Program-made: the position numbers and the translations under genes
Shown: in pieces, positions 1 through 14,273 of the stretch
How positions within the stretch are numbered: position 1 is the stretch's first letter
How the letters are laid out: each line of letters starts with the position of its first letter
The notes under the pieces: model-generated
Seen by the model: only the letters and a program-made list of their open reading frames with translations
The model's database searches: none
What the model was told of the DNA's origin: nothing
Assembly: GCA_903813345.2 (NCBI GenBank)
Contig: CAIIXF020000002.1
Coordinates: 27,103,223-27,167,222 of the forward strand
Direction of reading: 5' to 3'
Origin: Owenia fusiformis
Lineage: Eukaryota > Annelida > Polychaeta > Sabellida > Oweniidae
Length of the DNA: 64,000 nt

Positions 1-3000
1 GTCATCGTGACAACCAATCAGGATTGCGTATCGTTTACGGGAAAAGTGGCGACGAGCTGTAAAAAAGTGGATTCATCAAATTACTTAGCTACTAATGCTT
101 TACGTAGCATATGATAACTCAAATGTAAAAATTCTATTAATCTTCATCAAATAAAGTGACCACAGAATAGAAAGTATTTCATTTCATGCTTGATTGAGAC
201 ATCAATGCCGTTAACAAATCGATTGTGCGCAACGTGTTTCACTTTTATTAAAACGTATTTATTCTCCCATTAACGCAATTGAAGTAGACACAGGTGCATA
301 CAAAGTAAATTTCAGATCTATTCCAAGATTATATTCATCATTGATGTTGTTTAATTTTATTGACTTACTCTTCCCGGTTAACTTTTTCCATAACCGGGTC
401 ATAGACACAAGTTGCTTGTGTCAAGAAAACCTGTTTAAAGAATAAATTGAGCCTTTCAATGTCAGTTGTTTACTTATCTGATTGGAATTTTTTGATAAAT
501 AATACCAGAATGCAAGATTTAATTTCCGATTCATAACATGAATTTATAATCCTATTCATTCACTGCTCCATTACCTTTTTATTTTTGTGGAAGCTTATTT
601 GCAAGAAATGAATAATAACTGTTTTGCTTTCATCTGTTTGTGTATTTTGGGAAGTTACATAGCATCAGAAGAAGTGAGTAGCTCACATAATTATTTGGTA
701 TTACTTGGTATCAAGAGCTACCTCTTTGCTTTCCCAACATGGTCCTACAAGTCTTACATGGACCCATTACATGGCATTCAAAAAGTAGGATTCCTATCAA
801 GGAGGATTGGTTCCCAGGGTCCCAAGTCGATATTTGACCTTGACCTTGATCGATGACAACATTGAAATGTAGTTATTTTCTGACATTATACCTGACTATA
901 GATTCATAGTCAGCGATCCCAAAAAAATGAACTAATATCCTGATTTGTTCTTGTGTGTTCGGAAAGTAATTCAAATTTTGTAGTGAAAAATTTTGTAACC
1001 ACGACATGACTACGTGATAATACGGTCAAGGTCATAACACCATATATGAAAAGAATATTGATGTTGCATTCTTGGAGCCAATCCTCCTTGGATTCCTATA
1101 TGGTCCTACAATCCTTATATGGATCTATCACATGACATTCAAAATGGTGGACAACAGTCAGTTGGATGATTCCTATATGGTCCTAAAAGCCTTATATGGA
1201 TCACATGGATACCAAGTGATCTAATACCTAATCTGAACTTTGGAATCCCTCCCCCTCCTCCTGAATAACATCATATAATCTTGACAATCTAACACGCCTC
1301 ATGTCTATCTCCCATCAGTCTTACAAGAAAATATAAATACACCAAACCAATGCAAAAAAATACTGAGGAACGAGTAGTGAAAATGACGTTTGGAAATATA
1401 TAGATGTGTCATACCTCATTATTATTGTGTATACTAGCTGTATACACTTTTTTAATAAAAAATATTAATTTCTTGAAATTGAATATTATGTTTTATAAAT
1501 GCAGTACAATGATTCTTGATTTATGATTCAATAATAAAATGCAGTACAATAACTCTAGATCTTAATTAACCTTTACCCCTTAGATTCATTCCAGATTAGA
1601 ATCCTTGAGATGGGCCTTATCCAACACTCTAGTACAACTAAACACAATAATTCTTGATTAACAAAACCACATAAAGGAACCATCATTGGGAGCCATCACT
1701 AAATACGAACCTCTCAATAACACAATGAATAACACAGTTATGGTCATGATGTTAAAATGACACGCAAATGAAAATTAGCGAAAATAATTGATGAGTTCTG
1801 CCTACCCTCCTACACTTAATTTTTATTTCAATCAATTACAGCGGTATTCTTTCCTACTGATCCATTCTGAGGCACCATGTTTGTTCACATTATAACGAAA
1901 TATAACTGATCATTTTAGTAAAAATGGTGATCTTACCGATCGGAAAAATGGAGATAACGTTTCACACAGCTAGTTCGGCGCGCAATACGACAGCGCCAAG
2001 ACCTTAGGGAACGTAAACAAACCCAGTGCCACGGAATGTATCACTTGTAGAGGGTGTAACTGCGTTCCCTTAGAACTACTTTGTAATGGATGCGTCTCTT
2101 GGAATGGTGAATCGCTATCAAAGGCAACTATTTCGTTTGAAAATCCCTTAAAGCCGATTAATTCATTTTTATAGCGTTCACCTTACCCTTGTGAGCCAGG
2201 GGGTCTTCAAAACGGTGCACATTAACTCTCAGTCTGTGCTCTCCACGGAAAATTTGGATTTCGGGTAATAATAAAATCATTATAAGAATCCCCTCAATTA
2301 ACTTGTGAACAAAAACAAATGAAGACGCTTGCTAGTTATCTTTGGCAGCAGGGGCTATAAATAATGGACACTCTTAATGATAGAAACGCATTTAAAATAA
2401 TAAAACATCTTCATCTTTAACCATGGTCTTAAGGACACGACATACTGCTCAGCACATTTGTTGCTTTAAATGTTTAGATGTATATCGATGGTATCGGTGT
2501 ATAAAAGGGGAAATGTATCTGTATTTCGCAAGGGGCTGGAAGATATAGCCCCAATTGGAATTCTGCAACTGGCAGTGCTTGATGTGTAAAATTGAATTGC
2601 AATAAATTACAACGATTGCCTTTGACTTTAGAACCTTAGGAAATGTATCTCATATTCCATAGGGAAAAGATGACTTCATTTCCTTGTTCCGACGACATTT
2701 TGGATTCTGTAAATAGATTGTAATACGCATATACGATCCCATTTAGTGTTCCACGCAAATTGCGTACAAAACACATAATTTGCTCAGGGCAGCAAAAAAA
2801 CACAAAAACATATTATACAATAAAAACATCCCATGAGAAAGAAGTGATATTCCAATCACCAGGCAATGGACCTATTAAAATGACAGGGATGTATATCTTC
2901 TGAGTAAAAGCCATTAATCGAGGCCGAAAATAGCATTTGAATGGTTAACAGATATGCTTCAATTCATTACAAATCCCAGACCAAAAATGTCCACGCATCC

Positions 3001-4063
3001 TCTTCTTCCTAATTCAATAAATCGAAAATATGGAAACTATTCTTCAATTTAGTGATGTGAGTCAAGCAAAACATGTTTTGTCTGCAGAGGGGGAAATTAT
3101 CCAGAATTCAAAGACGAGCCTGACCTCGTGTAAGCTTGAAGCGGGAGGGTCATCTTTACATGAAGATGAGTTCGTCTTGGAATTCTGGGCTATTACCTCG
3201 ATCATGATCTGTGCCCGAATCATCTGGGAAACTATTTGGGGGATTATTAAAGAGGCAAAAGGGACAAACAATTAAACACAACAGTACCAATCAGAAAGTG
3301 CAATGTCTCACTATTAAAAGATAAATTGCAGGCAATTGAATGAGCTTCTCAATCGAATTCCTTGATGACAGAAGCAGTTACAGCAACGCAAGTGGTTCCG
3401 GGACATGGCCTAAATCTTAAATTATCTCTGCATACTACACCCTACTATTGAACATCATTTTCCACCGGGATTCGATGTCTTTTTTCTTTTTTATTCATAG
3501 AATTTATTTCACATTACATATTAGACATAAACACTTGTAGCTACTTGATGTCCTTTTATGGAACTCTGGAGAGACACGTTATATCACACTTTGTTAAGAG
3601 TCTCTTTCAACTCTTTGTGGAGCTGCCTTACCATTAATCTGTTAATAAGGTCCAAATACCTCATCATAGTATATCACTTTTTAGAGCCTCGTCATATTAT
3701 TCTGGGAGTCTCAATTTCAGGAACATAGGCCTCATTTTTGGAAAAATTGGCCTCTTCAAAAATAAAAATGGGCCTCCTTTGAAAAATGGCCCCACATTTT
3801 CAAAAATAGGGTTTTCATAAGGGGTCAACATTTTTCCCCAGCAAAAATAATCTTGGACACCCTCCCTTGTGTATTTTCAGATCTGATTAGATAAGTAAAT
3901 AACTTGGAACACTTGGATAAGTCAAAACAGTTGGGCTTCCACACACGTGCTATCTGAACCATATGAGAAACATCGTGATTGCAATGTTTTAAAACTATGA
4001 GAACAACAAACAACCATATGTATGTGATAACATGTTACATAAAAACATTCATAAAAGACGTAC
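1..4063. other. Non-coding sequence left of the receptor-like exon
   Basis: No supported exon. It holds a diverged dispersed repeat in two copies (about 735-860 and 1074-1216, sharing TATGGTCCTACAA and CCTTGGATTCC blocks), a CpG-containing patch at about 1965-2050, and an imperfect palindrome at about 3087-3198 that makes both strands encode a similar short frame. Probably intron of the minus-strand receptor-like gene. Confidence 0.5.
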
Positions 4064-4216
4064 CTTCCAATAAATTATCCAGTGTATGCTTCTGTCCTCC
4101 ATCTAGTGTGACCATGTCATAAGAAGCACCCTTATCTCTTTCTATCACGAACCTCATCTCTTCCCAAGTTTGCTTTACAACTAGACCACACTCGTCCTCT
4201 TTGTTAATCACTATAC
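4064..4216 (-). CDS. Second exon of the receptor-like gene (possible PBP1/ANF-type ligand-binding domain start)
   Basis: 153 nt, 51 codons after joining, phase 1 on both sides. Clean TTTTTCAG acceptor and GTACGT donor. It reads IVINKEDECGLVVKQTWEEM, then RFVIERDKGASYDMVTLDGG. With the preceding KIG this resembles the beta1-alpha1-beta2 start of iGluR or guanylyl-cyclase amino-terminal domains (pattern xIGxxx...F..A...vN....). That assignment is an inference from pattern only. Later exons would lie to the left of the window. Confidence 0.55.
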
Positions 4217-4850
4217 CTGAAAAACATCAGTTATCATATATTGCATATGCAATTTAAAGAATTAAGCCGAACTCTTGGGTTAAAATTATATTCACACATT
4301 GCAAAATACTGTTTACCACGTCACTTAAATATACGAAATCAATATAAGAACATATTTTCAATGAAACTTTTTGCAAAGAGTCAAGTTGGCAGAGCATCAC
4401 TTTCAATCTGTAGAATCAAGTTGTTACCCTGACAACCATTCAAAAAATGACATCGGGTGATGATTGGCTATATAATACACTGCAGTTATAATACTGTATT
4501 CGGATTGGCCGGAATCAGACACATCTTTCCAAGCTATGTGTGAATGTTTAATATGACGCAAAGGGGCCACTTCCGGATGCCAAATTTATGGAGGGGGTGT
4601 ATGTATTTGAAATATGTAAAATTGATGCCCATCTTGGATTTCAAAGGTATGAAGCTTTTGAAATTCAAACCGATTTGCAAGTAAGAAAGCTGTTGGGATG
4701 AGAATGTTTTGAGATAATCCAAACATGTTTGTTATTATCACTTATCATTTAAGAGTAAATTAATGGATAACGGTATTTTAAATGGGAGCTTTCGCGTTTA
4801 ACCAAATTCTTCTAATTACCATCCACAGTGAATTTGTTTTAAATCAATAA

Positions 4851-5376
4851 CACTGGTGATCCACTCGATTACGCTGGTTACCGAAACGGTTCGTTTTGGT
4901 AACAAAATGTCGGAACATCGAAGGGACGATTTTTCTCTTTTCCTTATTTCACACGTTATATGTAGAAGTCCCACGACATTTTTAACATAAACGTGTATAT
5001 CAGTATCATATGTTTAAGAAAATGTACATATTTGCGAAAAAATAGTTCAGAAGACAACAGAATCCTCACTTAAGTTACATAAACGGTTTTTCGAAAAACT
5101 GTTAAGATCTGCACTTTTAACCCAAACCGTTTATGTAACTTAAGTGAGGAATTAAATCGACGATTCTGTTGTCTTCTGAGCTATTTTTTTCGCAAACATG
5201 TACATTTTCTAAAACATATGATGCTGATACACGTTTGTGAGAAAAAACGTCGTGGGGATTCTGCCTATAACTCGTGAAATAAGGAAAAAAGAAAAATCGT
5301 ACCTTCGACGTTCCGACATTTTGTTATCAAAACGAACCGTTTTTGGTAACCAGCGTAATCGAGCGGATCACCAGTG
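4851..5376. mobile_element. 526-bp palindromic MITE with 5-bp target duplication
   Basis: Two arms of about 240 bp face each other; ends are CACTGGTGATCC and its complement. The 5 bp AATAA flank both sides (4846-4850 and 5377-5381). No coding capacity. The 5-bp duplication and CAC ends fit the Transib/RAG-like group better than Tc1, hAT or piggyBac, but this is inference. Confidence 0.85.
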
Positions 5377-8300
5377 AATAAGTTTTTGCAAATTCTACAC
5401 ATTTGTTTGGAAGGCCGTAGATTAGTTTGGGCTAATTCTGCCCAACCTCCATTGTAGTCCCCCGCCTAGTCCATGTTAAAAACATGCTGAATTAGTCTTG
5501 TCTCGGTTTAAGGCTTGCATAAGATCCCCAATCCTTAATCACTAATAATGCATCGAGGTGAAATCCCATTTAATATCTTCACATTACACTTAGGGCATAA
5601 TAAGGTGACAATGCATTGGCAATCTGAGAACAAAGCGCGCCCGTCAAATCCATTAAAAGGCATTGATGTATGACAGGCACCATGACCTTCTACACGGCAT
5701 TGCAAAAGTGCTTTTTGAAAACTACTTATCTGATAATTCTAACGAGCTTTTGCTTTGTGTAAACTTATGCCTTTTTAATAAAAGATAAGACTGCTAGATA
5801 TCACACCTTGAAATACGCAATCAGATTAATGGTCATCCTCCGATCACAGGGCTTCAAAATCCAGAATATCTTCTTTCTTTTTACCCCCAGGGGGAAGAAT
5901 GAGGTACTGATTCTGGACACCTGCTTAGGAGGATGATTAATGGTAAGATGAAAACTTAATATATTGCCCTATATATATTGTGTTGATAGATAAGTGAGAA
6001 CTTATAAGTTGGCGTATACAAGGGTGGTCCAAAAATACAACCCATCGTAAAAAAACTTTTTAAGTATGATGGAATCGTAAGTTTCTTGAGTGTTTTGTGT
6101 AGATCACGTGTGCAATAGGGCAACATTTACATTGCAGCTAGAAATTTCAGGTTTATGGAACTCATGTATCCTATCCTGGGATGGGCACCTATGAAATAGG
6201 AAATCGTCAAAAACGTTCAAAAATGCAAATTTCTGTTTGGATGTCATTACTAAAGTCATTTCTGGATTTCCTACATTCATATACACTTTCATATGTACAT
6301 TTTACCGATGATATGTAATTTACACACTTCCGTGGTGTACATTTTCACTTGCTTTTTAGATGATTTCTAAATATAGCACTTTTGAACGATTTGGCACAAT
6401 AACATAGCTCAACAGAGATTTTGATTCTTTGAATTGCCGAATTTTTTCGAAATTAGAGGATTGCATTTTTGGGCTCACTGTGTACATTGTATAATCAAAG
6501 CATTGAGCACCTTCTCATTGTTTTAAATGGAATTGTAAACAGTTAATTCAGTAAATGGGTTGTTGGAATAGATCTCGTTTCAAGAGTGAATATTTTAGTG
6601 TCTAATGCAGAATTTACAGCATTCTAGATAATGTCAATATTGAAATAATTGAATATCACTTAAGATGGATCGAATTCTTCCGTTCGTGTTTCTGACGCAA
6701 ACTTGATGTTCGGGTTGTGTAATTTATCTAAATATATATTGAAATTGGATACAGTTCTCAAAATAAACAATATAATATTTGATACGTGACCATCCTGTTT
6801 CTGGGAAATGATTCTCAGAGAATTATCAGTGCAAAAATAAACGATTTTGCGTAAGTCATGTACTTTAAAAATACTACTATATTGCAAGGCGCCCATCTAT
6901 GCATACACACGGATTTTTCTACTATCAATGTAAAGGTCTTGCTACCCTTTACACACTGGCGCGGGCAGGGTGGGCCCAGAAAAAAATCGGGCCCTTGACA
7001 TTTTCGGTCATTACTGGGCCTTTAAAACCTAATTTTTAAATTTTAGGCCAAATTTTCAAATCAAATGTTGCATTAGTTTGACTGAGCTTCTTAAAAGATA
7101 GCTTTCGGCTTAGAGAACTAAGTTTAACACGAGTTAGGCAACGTTTTGAAGAACTAGCTTGGTTCTAACTCGTTCATAAGCAGTCTTTATTTTGTCTATC
7201 CAGTGTATCCAAGCAGTTACCCAAAACGGTTCTCTTACACAGTTTAAACCCGTTTGGTGTGATAGAAGGGTAAAATAAAGATTGAATAAATAATGTCCCT
7301 ATTACATTTAATGGATGCACTGTACTTTCAGTTCCAGAATAAATGTACAAAAGAGCACATCACGAACTATGATCATTTAAATGAAAATTAGTTTCATGAT
7401 CCAAACAATGACATAAAGTCCAACGTTTGTAAACTGGGGCCGCTTTGGGACTGGCGTGTGCCCAATGTCACCCCAGTGTAATTATGGAGCGCGTTGTGAA
7501 CCTTACGACATAAAAAATCCAGTTAATGTAGTTGTCTTTTGTGGATAAAGGAGAATTGTGCAATTATCAGAAGCTCTAAGGGGAACGACAAAGTCACTGA
7601 TAATCAGAGATTTTCTACTATCAATGAAATTGTCTTGCTACCATTCGCATTAATTCGTATTAATTCGTTGACTTAGCTTCTTAAAAGATAGCTTCGTCTT
7701 TAGAACTACTAGTAACATCTGCCCTCACACATATCCTTCCGGAATCAGCTGGCATTTACCTGATATACATTTGTAGCATTTTTCCTAATCTAATTTTAGA
7801 CAAAATTCAGTTTATTAGTTCAAATGGAATATCATGCACATTTAATTTGAAAGTACTGAAATCTCATGTTGAGGATAAATACTATGGACATCTTTAATGA
7901 TTTTATGTTGATACTAACCAAACCCGTCTGGCCCATACCAGTTATCTACTCCCGACGTCAGGAGTAGAACACTGGGCCAAACTTCTTTAGTTAATGTTGA
8001 TATATGATTGGATTAAGTATACTTTTGCTATTCTTTGAATTTTCATTAAAGTAAGTGGTGTTATAAATCAGAACATAAGATGATGTAAACGAGATACTTT
8101 TTCTATAACAAGCAATTAAATTAATAGTTGTTATATGCATTATTAATTGCGCATACAATAGTGTCGGGTATGATTTCAATTGTGCGCTAAAATGGTTTTC
8201 TTCGAGTTTCCAGGCTCACATCGGAGTTGTTATTGATTTACTTGTCGCTTGTTTTACAGAATAGTTTATGTGTGTAAGCACTAAGCAGTCTAAAAGCAGC

Positions 8301-8378
8301 AAATTCATTGCCAGAGTATGACCTTGAACGAAAACTGACTTTAGGACTTGGGCAGAGTATTTATTAGTAATTTGATGT

Positions 8379-8530
8379 TTATGTCACCACCACAAGTGGT
8401 GACGTATTGTTATAGTCTCCAACTTTTTTTGTGGACGGAGTTCGGTGGTTGGTGTTCGGATTTCGGTGGTTGGTGTTCAGTGGTTGGTATTCGGTGTTCG
8501 ACGTCAGTAACAAATGGCATGTGATGACAT
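8379..8530. mobile_element. GTCACCAC-family MITE (opposite orientation)
   Basis: ATGTCACCACCACAAGTGGTG at the left end, several GGTTGGTGTTCGG units inside, CAAATGGCATGTGATGACATT at the right. Same family as the furry-intron copies. Confidence 0.7.
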
Positions 8531-11500
8531 TTTGTTAATCTCTTATTCAAAGTGCCAACAGTTTCTATCCACCTTTATCGCATATTTGTTAGTCTTTAGG
8601 AATTCACAATGGAACACTTAAATGTAAATAAGACAATCCAATATGGGTTTATTGGTCATTTGGGACCGATACCTTCAAATGCAAAACATTTAAAGTTGGT
8701 TCTATCTTAAACGATATCATGATTTATATATCGATCAGCAAGTTTACATGTTTTCATTAACACTACAATTGAAACGGTTTATAAATTAAGACAATATCGC
8801 TGCAAGAGGTAAGGGGCAATTTCTTAATTTCCAGAGTGTTAAGTATAGATAGAACGATTTGAGTTTGTTTCATCATCATGGTAAACCATGGCATCTCATT
8901 TCTTCTCAGCCCTGTGATGCCATGATATAATGACCTTGATTTGGCGATCCAGGAGAGCCCAAAATTGAGGATTTTTGAGATCTTTCGATCCCAGCTCATA
9001 TTTCATCTAATTGGGGTAATATAACACTTGTGAAACTGTGCCTGTTCCAATATCTGCTGTTAAATACAATGCCTATTATGTAAAGTATTGACATTAAGGT
9101 AGAGGATTACATGATAACAATCACACTTATTGACAGTAATAACTCTTCCCATCTGATGTGCTCAGATCACAGAATATGCCTCATAATATCAGGAGCATGT
9201 TTCAGGTGAAACAGAAAGATGCTAGGAGTATCAGAATGTTGTTTCATAGTCTCATATCAGATTCAATTTGTTAAAACATCTGAGAAACTTATTCCTCGAA
9301 AGATTCAATTCGATACCCAGCGTTCCTGGACCCTCATCTTTGATATTTCAGTCTGGGATGATCGGTCATGTCCTTATTTTTGGAAATGATCATATATTGT
9401 TTTGCCGATGGGGAGGGGGTCAATTACCGATATTAACTGTTGATCTCTCGATTTGTATTTCATACGTTTTGAGTTAAGACACTATATAGTAGACAAATTC
9501 TTGAAGATTAGCAATTTGATTTACACCCTGGCCAAGTTCATCGATGGGCCAAGTCATTTTCTGGTTACTTTACAGACTTAAAATCGACGCTACTATACGA
9601 GACGGAGTTAAGAGTATGTTTTGAACATATTTTGACTAAATAAAACGTTCAGTGTTGGTAGGTGTTCATTACATAGGGGCTAATTTATACAGGAGTCAGT
9701 AGAGTATGTGTGGAGGACAGGCTTCCAGTAGAGACAGGTGTCTACTAGAGACAGGTGTCCACTAGAGACAGGTACCGTGTTCACTAGAGAGGTGTTTACT
9801 AATACAGGTTTTACTGAATACATGTAGGCCTACGCCTTTTCAGGTTGAGATGGGACAATGTGTGATAGCGGGGAAATTTCTTCAAATAATTTTTTCAGCA
9901 TATGGCATGGATTATACACCAATAGTTATGTAATCAGTCACACCAAAAGAATATCGGCAAAGGAAAAGCCACTTCCTTTTCGTAAAAATAAAAATAGGTA
10001 GAGTCATTGTACATTGTCGAGATATTTGATTTATTCGAGTGATTTTAAGAAAGTTATTATTTCTAAGAAAGGTTTGACTAAAATTACTCGAGGTAAGTTA
10101 AGATTTTCCAATGACTTCCGAGATGCCCCATCCCTGATCTTTGACTTTATGGTTTCGATTCGGTCATGTCCTTATCTTTATATGGGATTTCATCTTGATT
10201 CGCCGATGGTGGTTCAAAACTGATACTTCTAATCGCTATCATCTTCAGTTTATGTTACTTTTAGAGCCTATTTATTGACTTTCGATGTCTTGCGTCTTAT
10301 CCCATTTCTTATCCCATCCACGGTGGATTACCTATTAGATTACAAGAGTACAGAGGATAAAGAGGAAATGTGATGATTTATCTTGCAAAATGGGCGCTCC
10401 ACATTAACAGGTGAGGGGTCCTTGTTGAGGACACCAAACTCAAGCACTTCTTTAGCACTTTTATATTTGGAGTGCTTCAAGTGTTCATTGATTTGTTTAA
10501 ACATAAAATCCAGTACCCTGAGACCAAGAGACTATCAGGAACAGTGAACCCTCTGACGAGCTAGCATTATAATATTACAGTTTTCTCATAAAATAAACTT
10601 TTATTCCAATTTTAGATACAGTTACCCTGCATGCAGAGTCTAGTTAAACTACAGAGAGATAGACGAAGCTATATTTTAAGAAGTGAAGTCAAACGAACGC
10701 ATTTGGGTAAGATACGTACAAATATATTCTGTTAAATCAATCAATTGTATGGCTGATTTTCATCACATACTGAGCCTGCTGATTGTATGACTAAATAAGA
10801 GAATTATTACTTCGTGAAGAATTGTCAACGAAACCCTTTTTAAGAAATGGTATATGACTAAGGTAGCATGTCACAAAAATGGGAATTTATGAATCACAAA
10901 AGGGGGAGTTCTGAGATGTACTGCAGAAAAGATATTTTATAAAGATTAAGGAAGGTCGCGTAGAAGAAATAATCTGGTTTCCCCTGTAGGCTACTCCACT
11001 CCGTCCACCTTAATCATGTCCCTAAGTTACCTCGCTCTGTCCCCCTAAACTAGGTCCGTAAATTGCCATAGCTTTCCCATGGTAATCACTTGTTAAGTAC
11101 TTGTAGTGTTTTTGTAGTTTTACATGATAGCAGGTTAAGAACAAGGTGAACCTAACTTGTATCAATCACATACCCTTTGGCACAGAGCTTAGTAATGTAT
11201 ACGCTCTGAGTAGAACAAATAAATATATCTGTCAAAGAAGGGAAATCAAACTTTTAGAACGAGTAATCGTCAAACAGATTACTCCTTCAAAGTACAATAT
11301 TATATGCCATTTCAAGGAACGTGCTATCGTTAAAGTAGTTGTCACATAGTCATTAGCCACGTGGGCTCACCGTTCGCCACCGTGTGTCTAATTTTGAACA
11401 TTAATTTTCTAAACAAACAATCAATTTCTATTTGGTGCGATATATATTTGTTTTGCCCACAGTGTATCCATGAAAGTATTCACAAGGTCATTTTCTAGAA

Positions 11501-12997
11501 GGACACTGAGAGAAGGCTGTGATATCTCACGATGTCACAAGGTAGCGAACGGTGAGTTCACTCGGCCTAAGTGTCGCAGATTCATCACAGATTAAATAAT
11601 CGCCCCTTGCATGTGTGCTCGTCTTGTACCTTGGATATGAAGACTCACATCGATCCGATAGGGCTCGGACATGCATTAACGACTTTACATTAGAAACAAG
11701 AAGTTCGAAAGCTTATTGTTGGTAGTGCCCGGGTGGTCCTTCCTACTTAATGATTGGCAGTTCTGAAATCGTAGGTATACGTACAGGGTGTCAAAAAACA
11801 GCGACAATACCCATTGCAGCAAAAACAACTACATGTTACACGATGAGTCAGATATCGCCTTGAAGTATTCTTAAAGTTTAGAGTTTCCTGTGAAATATTA
11901 GATTTTAATTTCACAGATTTACAAATTGTAGGTATGACCACCAGTTGTGTGAACATATCAGAATATGTTTGTGTTTCACGGTATTTTGCTTTATGCTTGA
12001 ACATCAAACTTAAACAACGACATTCTAAAATAAGGTTAAAGACTATTGCGGTAGTTTAGACCTCAAATCTTGAAAATGATACATGATATATTTAATTTGT
12101 ATTTTGTACATGGAATTGTCTTGTTATTTTGTGACATCCTGTAGAGGTGTGATTCTTTGTGGACGGTTTTAAATGGGAGGAATTGCTCGTGAACATTATT
12201 TAAAAAAGTTTTCATTTGGCAGGATTAATGAAGTTTTTTCTCCACCCTACTACAGTACTATATCTAGTATCCATATTGATGGAAGATGGAAACAAAACAA
12301 AATTACATATCAATGCTCAGATGTGAATTGTTTCTTTTTTATCCCTGTTATTTCTCCCTCGAGATCATCAAAACCATTGAGAACAAACAATAGGCTATTA
12401 TTGTATTATATACCGGATTCAATTGATGTATCTAGTAATTATTCTTTTTATAAAAGCCTTCCATATTAAAAACAAGTCCAACACAAGTCAGCATAATATG
12501 ATACAAAAATCAGATATTTCCAAGCCAATAAGTGCTGAACTGCTAAAGACGGGTTCTTGAGATGAAATATGAAAGCAATCTCATCGAACTAAAATGAATA
12601 CAACAATAACTATTAATTGCCTTTTATGTGCTCTAGCTTATGAATAATTTAAGCTTTTGAGTGCATATTTTTATAATGTGATACTATCTGAATGTATCAA
12701 TAAGTTGCTTTGATTTATCAGAGTCAACGTAAACACATTAAGATGGTCCATTATATAGAATCTATAATGCTGGATTTACACTCCCCTCCATAAGTTTGGC
12801 AAGCGAATGTTTTAATTGGATATCAAAACCTGTATTGAATGTTTGAATCTTATTTGTGTGTCTTACAATAGTTCTGGAATTTATAACTGTAAAGGATTTT
12901 TAAATCACCAAATTTAAATATAAAGAGGCGTTGATGACTGTTCATAAAGGGAACTTCCGACTGCCTAACTAATGGAAGGGGGGTGTATATTGGGTGG

Positions 12998-13318
12998 GCC
13001 GGTGTAAAAGGGTAGGAGGTCCTATCAAATTATGGTCCTACTTTCCATTGATTTATATGGTGACCTAAATACAACTCTTTCCCTTATTATCGTATCCAAA
13101 ATCAGGGACCCTAATCCCCAGGGGACCATAATTTCTTTTACACCGGTGTAAAAGGGTAGGAGGTTCTATCAAATTATGGTCCTACTCTCCATTGATTTAT
13201 ATGGTGACCTAAATACAACTCTTTCCCTTATCATCTTATACGCAATCAGGGCCAGTAAGGGCCGTTAAGAAAGGGGACCATAATCCCTGGGGGACCATCA
13301 TTTCTTTCACACCGGCCT
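12998..13318. repeat. Two-unit tandem repeat with GGTGTAAAAGGGTAGGAGG starts
   Basis: Two copies of about 155 bp (from 13000 and from 13145), each beginning GGTGTAAAAGGGTAGGAGGT and ending near TTTCTTTYACACCGG, so the ends are also inverted. A third partial copy is at about 15096-15180. Likely a MITE family. Confidence 0.75.
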
Positions 13319-14273
13319 AGTGACACGCTTATGAAATGAATAATCGAATATATAAATTATTAATTAATACAGGATAGAGGATGATGTAATTTGGAAAATG
13401 GCTGCATTGTGAGTGAACAATACAGATTGCTGAGTATTACATTCTGCGCGCTTAATTTTTATATTGACATCAAAAGTATTTGCTATTTCTACTTAGTGTT
13501 AAATATTCACTTTCTATGCCCTTCTATGCTATATTTATTTCTTATCTTCCACAGATCTGTTTGCAGATATAAAATATAGTTAAAGAATATATATTGCTGA
13601 GGTGGAAGCAGTGTTGGAAAATGCAAGTACTTAGTGCAAGGGAAATATATTTCAGTAACAAGGGTGTACCAGGCTAATAATCTTTTCAATCTGGAGAGAA
13701 TGGTTCCAATGAATATCTAAGTACTTTACTAATAGCCTACTGCTTTTATCATGTTTGTCCAACATTTGTATATAATGCTTTTTATGCGGGGTTTTAATTG
13801 TTTTTTAGCTATCGCCCTCATATTTTATCATTTATATACCAATATTATACTTATACTTATAGTATAGACCTCGGTAACTTCGGAGGGTGACGAGGGTGAC
13901 GAAGATCATGGAGGGCAAAATTCAGCAAAAATTCTTATTCAACATCTTTTTGTTTGACAACATTCTGGCATATCTATACCCTTTGCATTCGTTCGATATC
14001 ATTTCTTAAAAGAGAGCTTCGTCTTACATCTTATAACTGAACTCTGTGCGCAGGGTAGCTTATCTATCTTTGAATTTCCTTTTATAATCACATTTTAGGA
14101 TTTTTCAGATTACAATATATTTCCTTGGTGACAAAAATACATACGCCAATTCAGAGATTCTGAGAAAAACACATGTCTTTTTTATAACTAAAGGCAATGA
14201 CTTGAAATATTTACACAACGTAAATGTACTTCAACCGCGACAGAGATATTAAAAGAGAGAAAATTAATCTTAC

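Larger units (their letters stand above)
5382..14273. other. Long non-coding stretch, probably intron 1 of the receptor-like gene
   Basis: No supported exon. It holds a GTCACCAC-type MITE (8379-8530), a partial pogo-like element (about 9670-9816), two related sequences around 9290-9420 and 10090-10215, a 60-bp hairpin around 7930-7985 with TCTACTCC/GGAGTAGA arms, and a two-unit repeat at 12998-13318. Confidence 0.5.

Noticed and set aside
1937-2060. CpG-containing patch ending in a GATCG|GTAAGATC donor on the minus strand, possible 5' UTR exon
   Set aside because: Phase does not fit the exon at 4064-4216 and no start codon or coding signal is seen; too weak to annotate.
8763-8999. Minus-strand frame with KISKILNFGLSWIAKSRSLYH, faintly like a protein kinase DFG region
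   Set aside because: Lacks the DFG Asp and any flanking kinase motif, no splice sites found around it; at most a decayed fragment. Not supported as a gene.
9268-10223. Two plus-strand frames sharing CGGTCATGTCCTTAT-type sequence
   Set aside because: Related dispersed non-coding repeats; the shared part is in unlike frames with no conserved protein.
12173-12469. 98-residue plus-strand frame
   Set aside because: AT-rich, low complexity, no domain, no splice context; chance frame.
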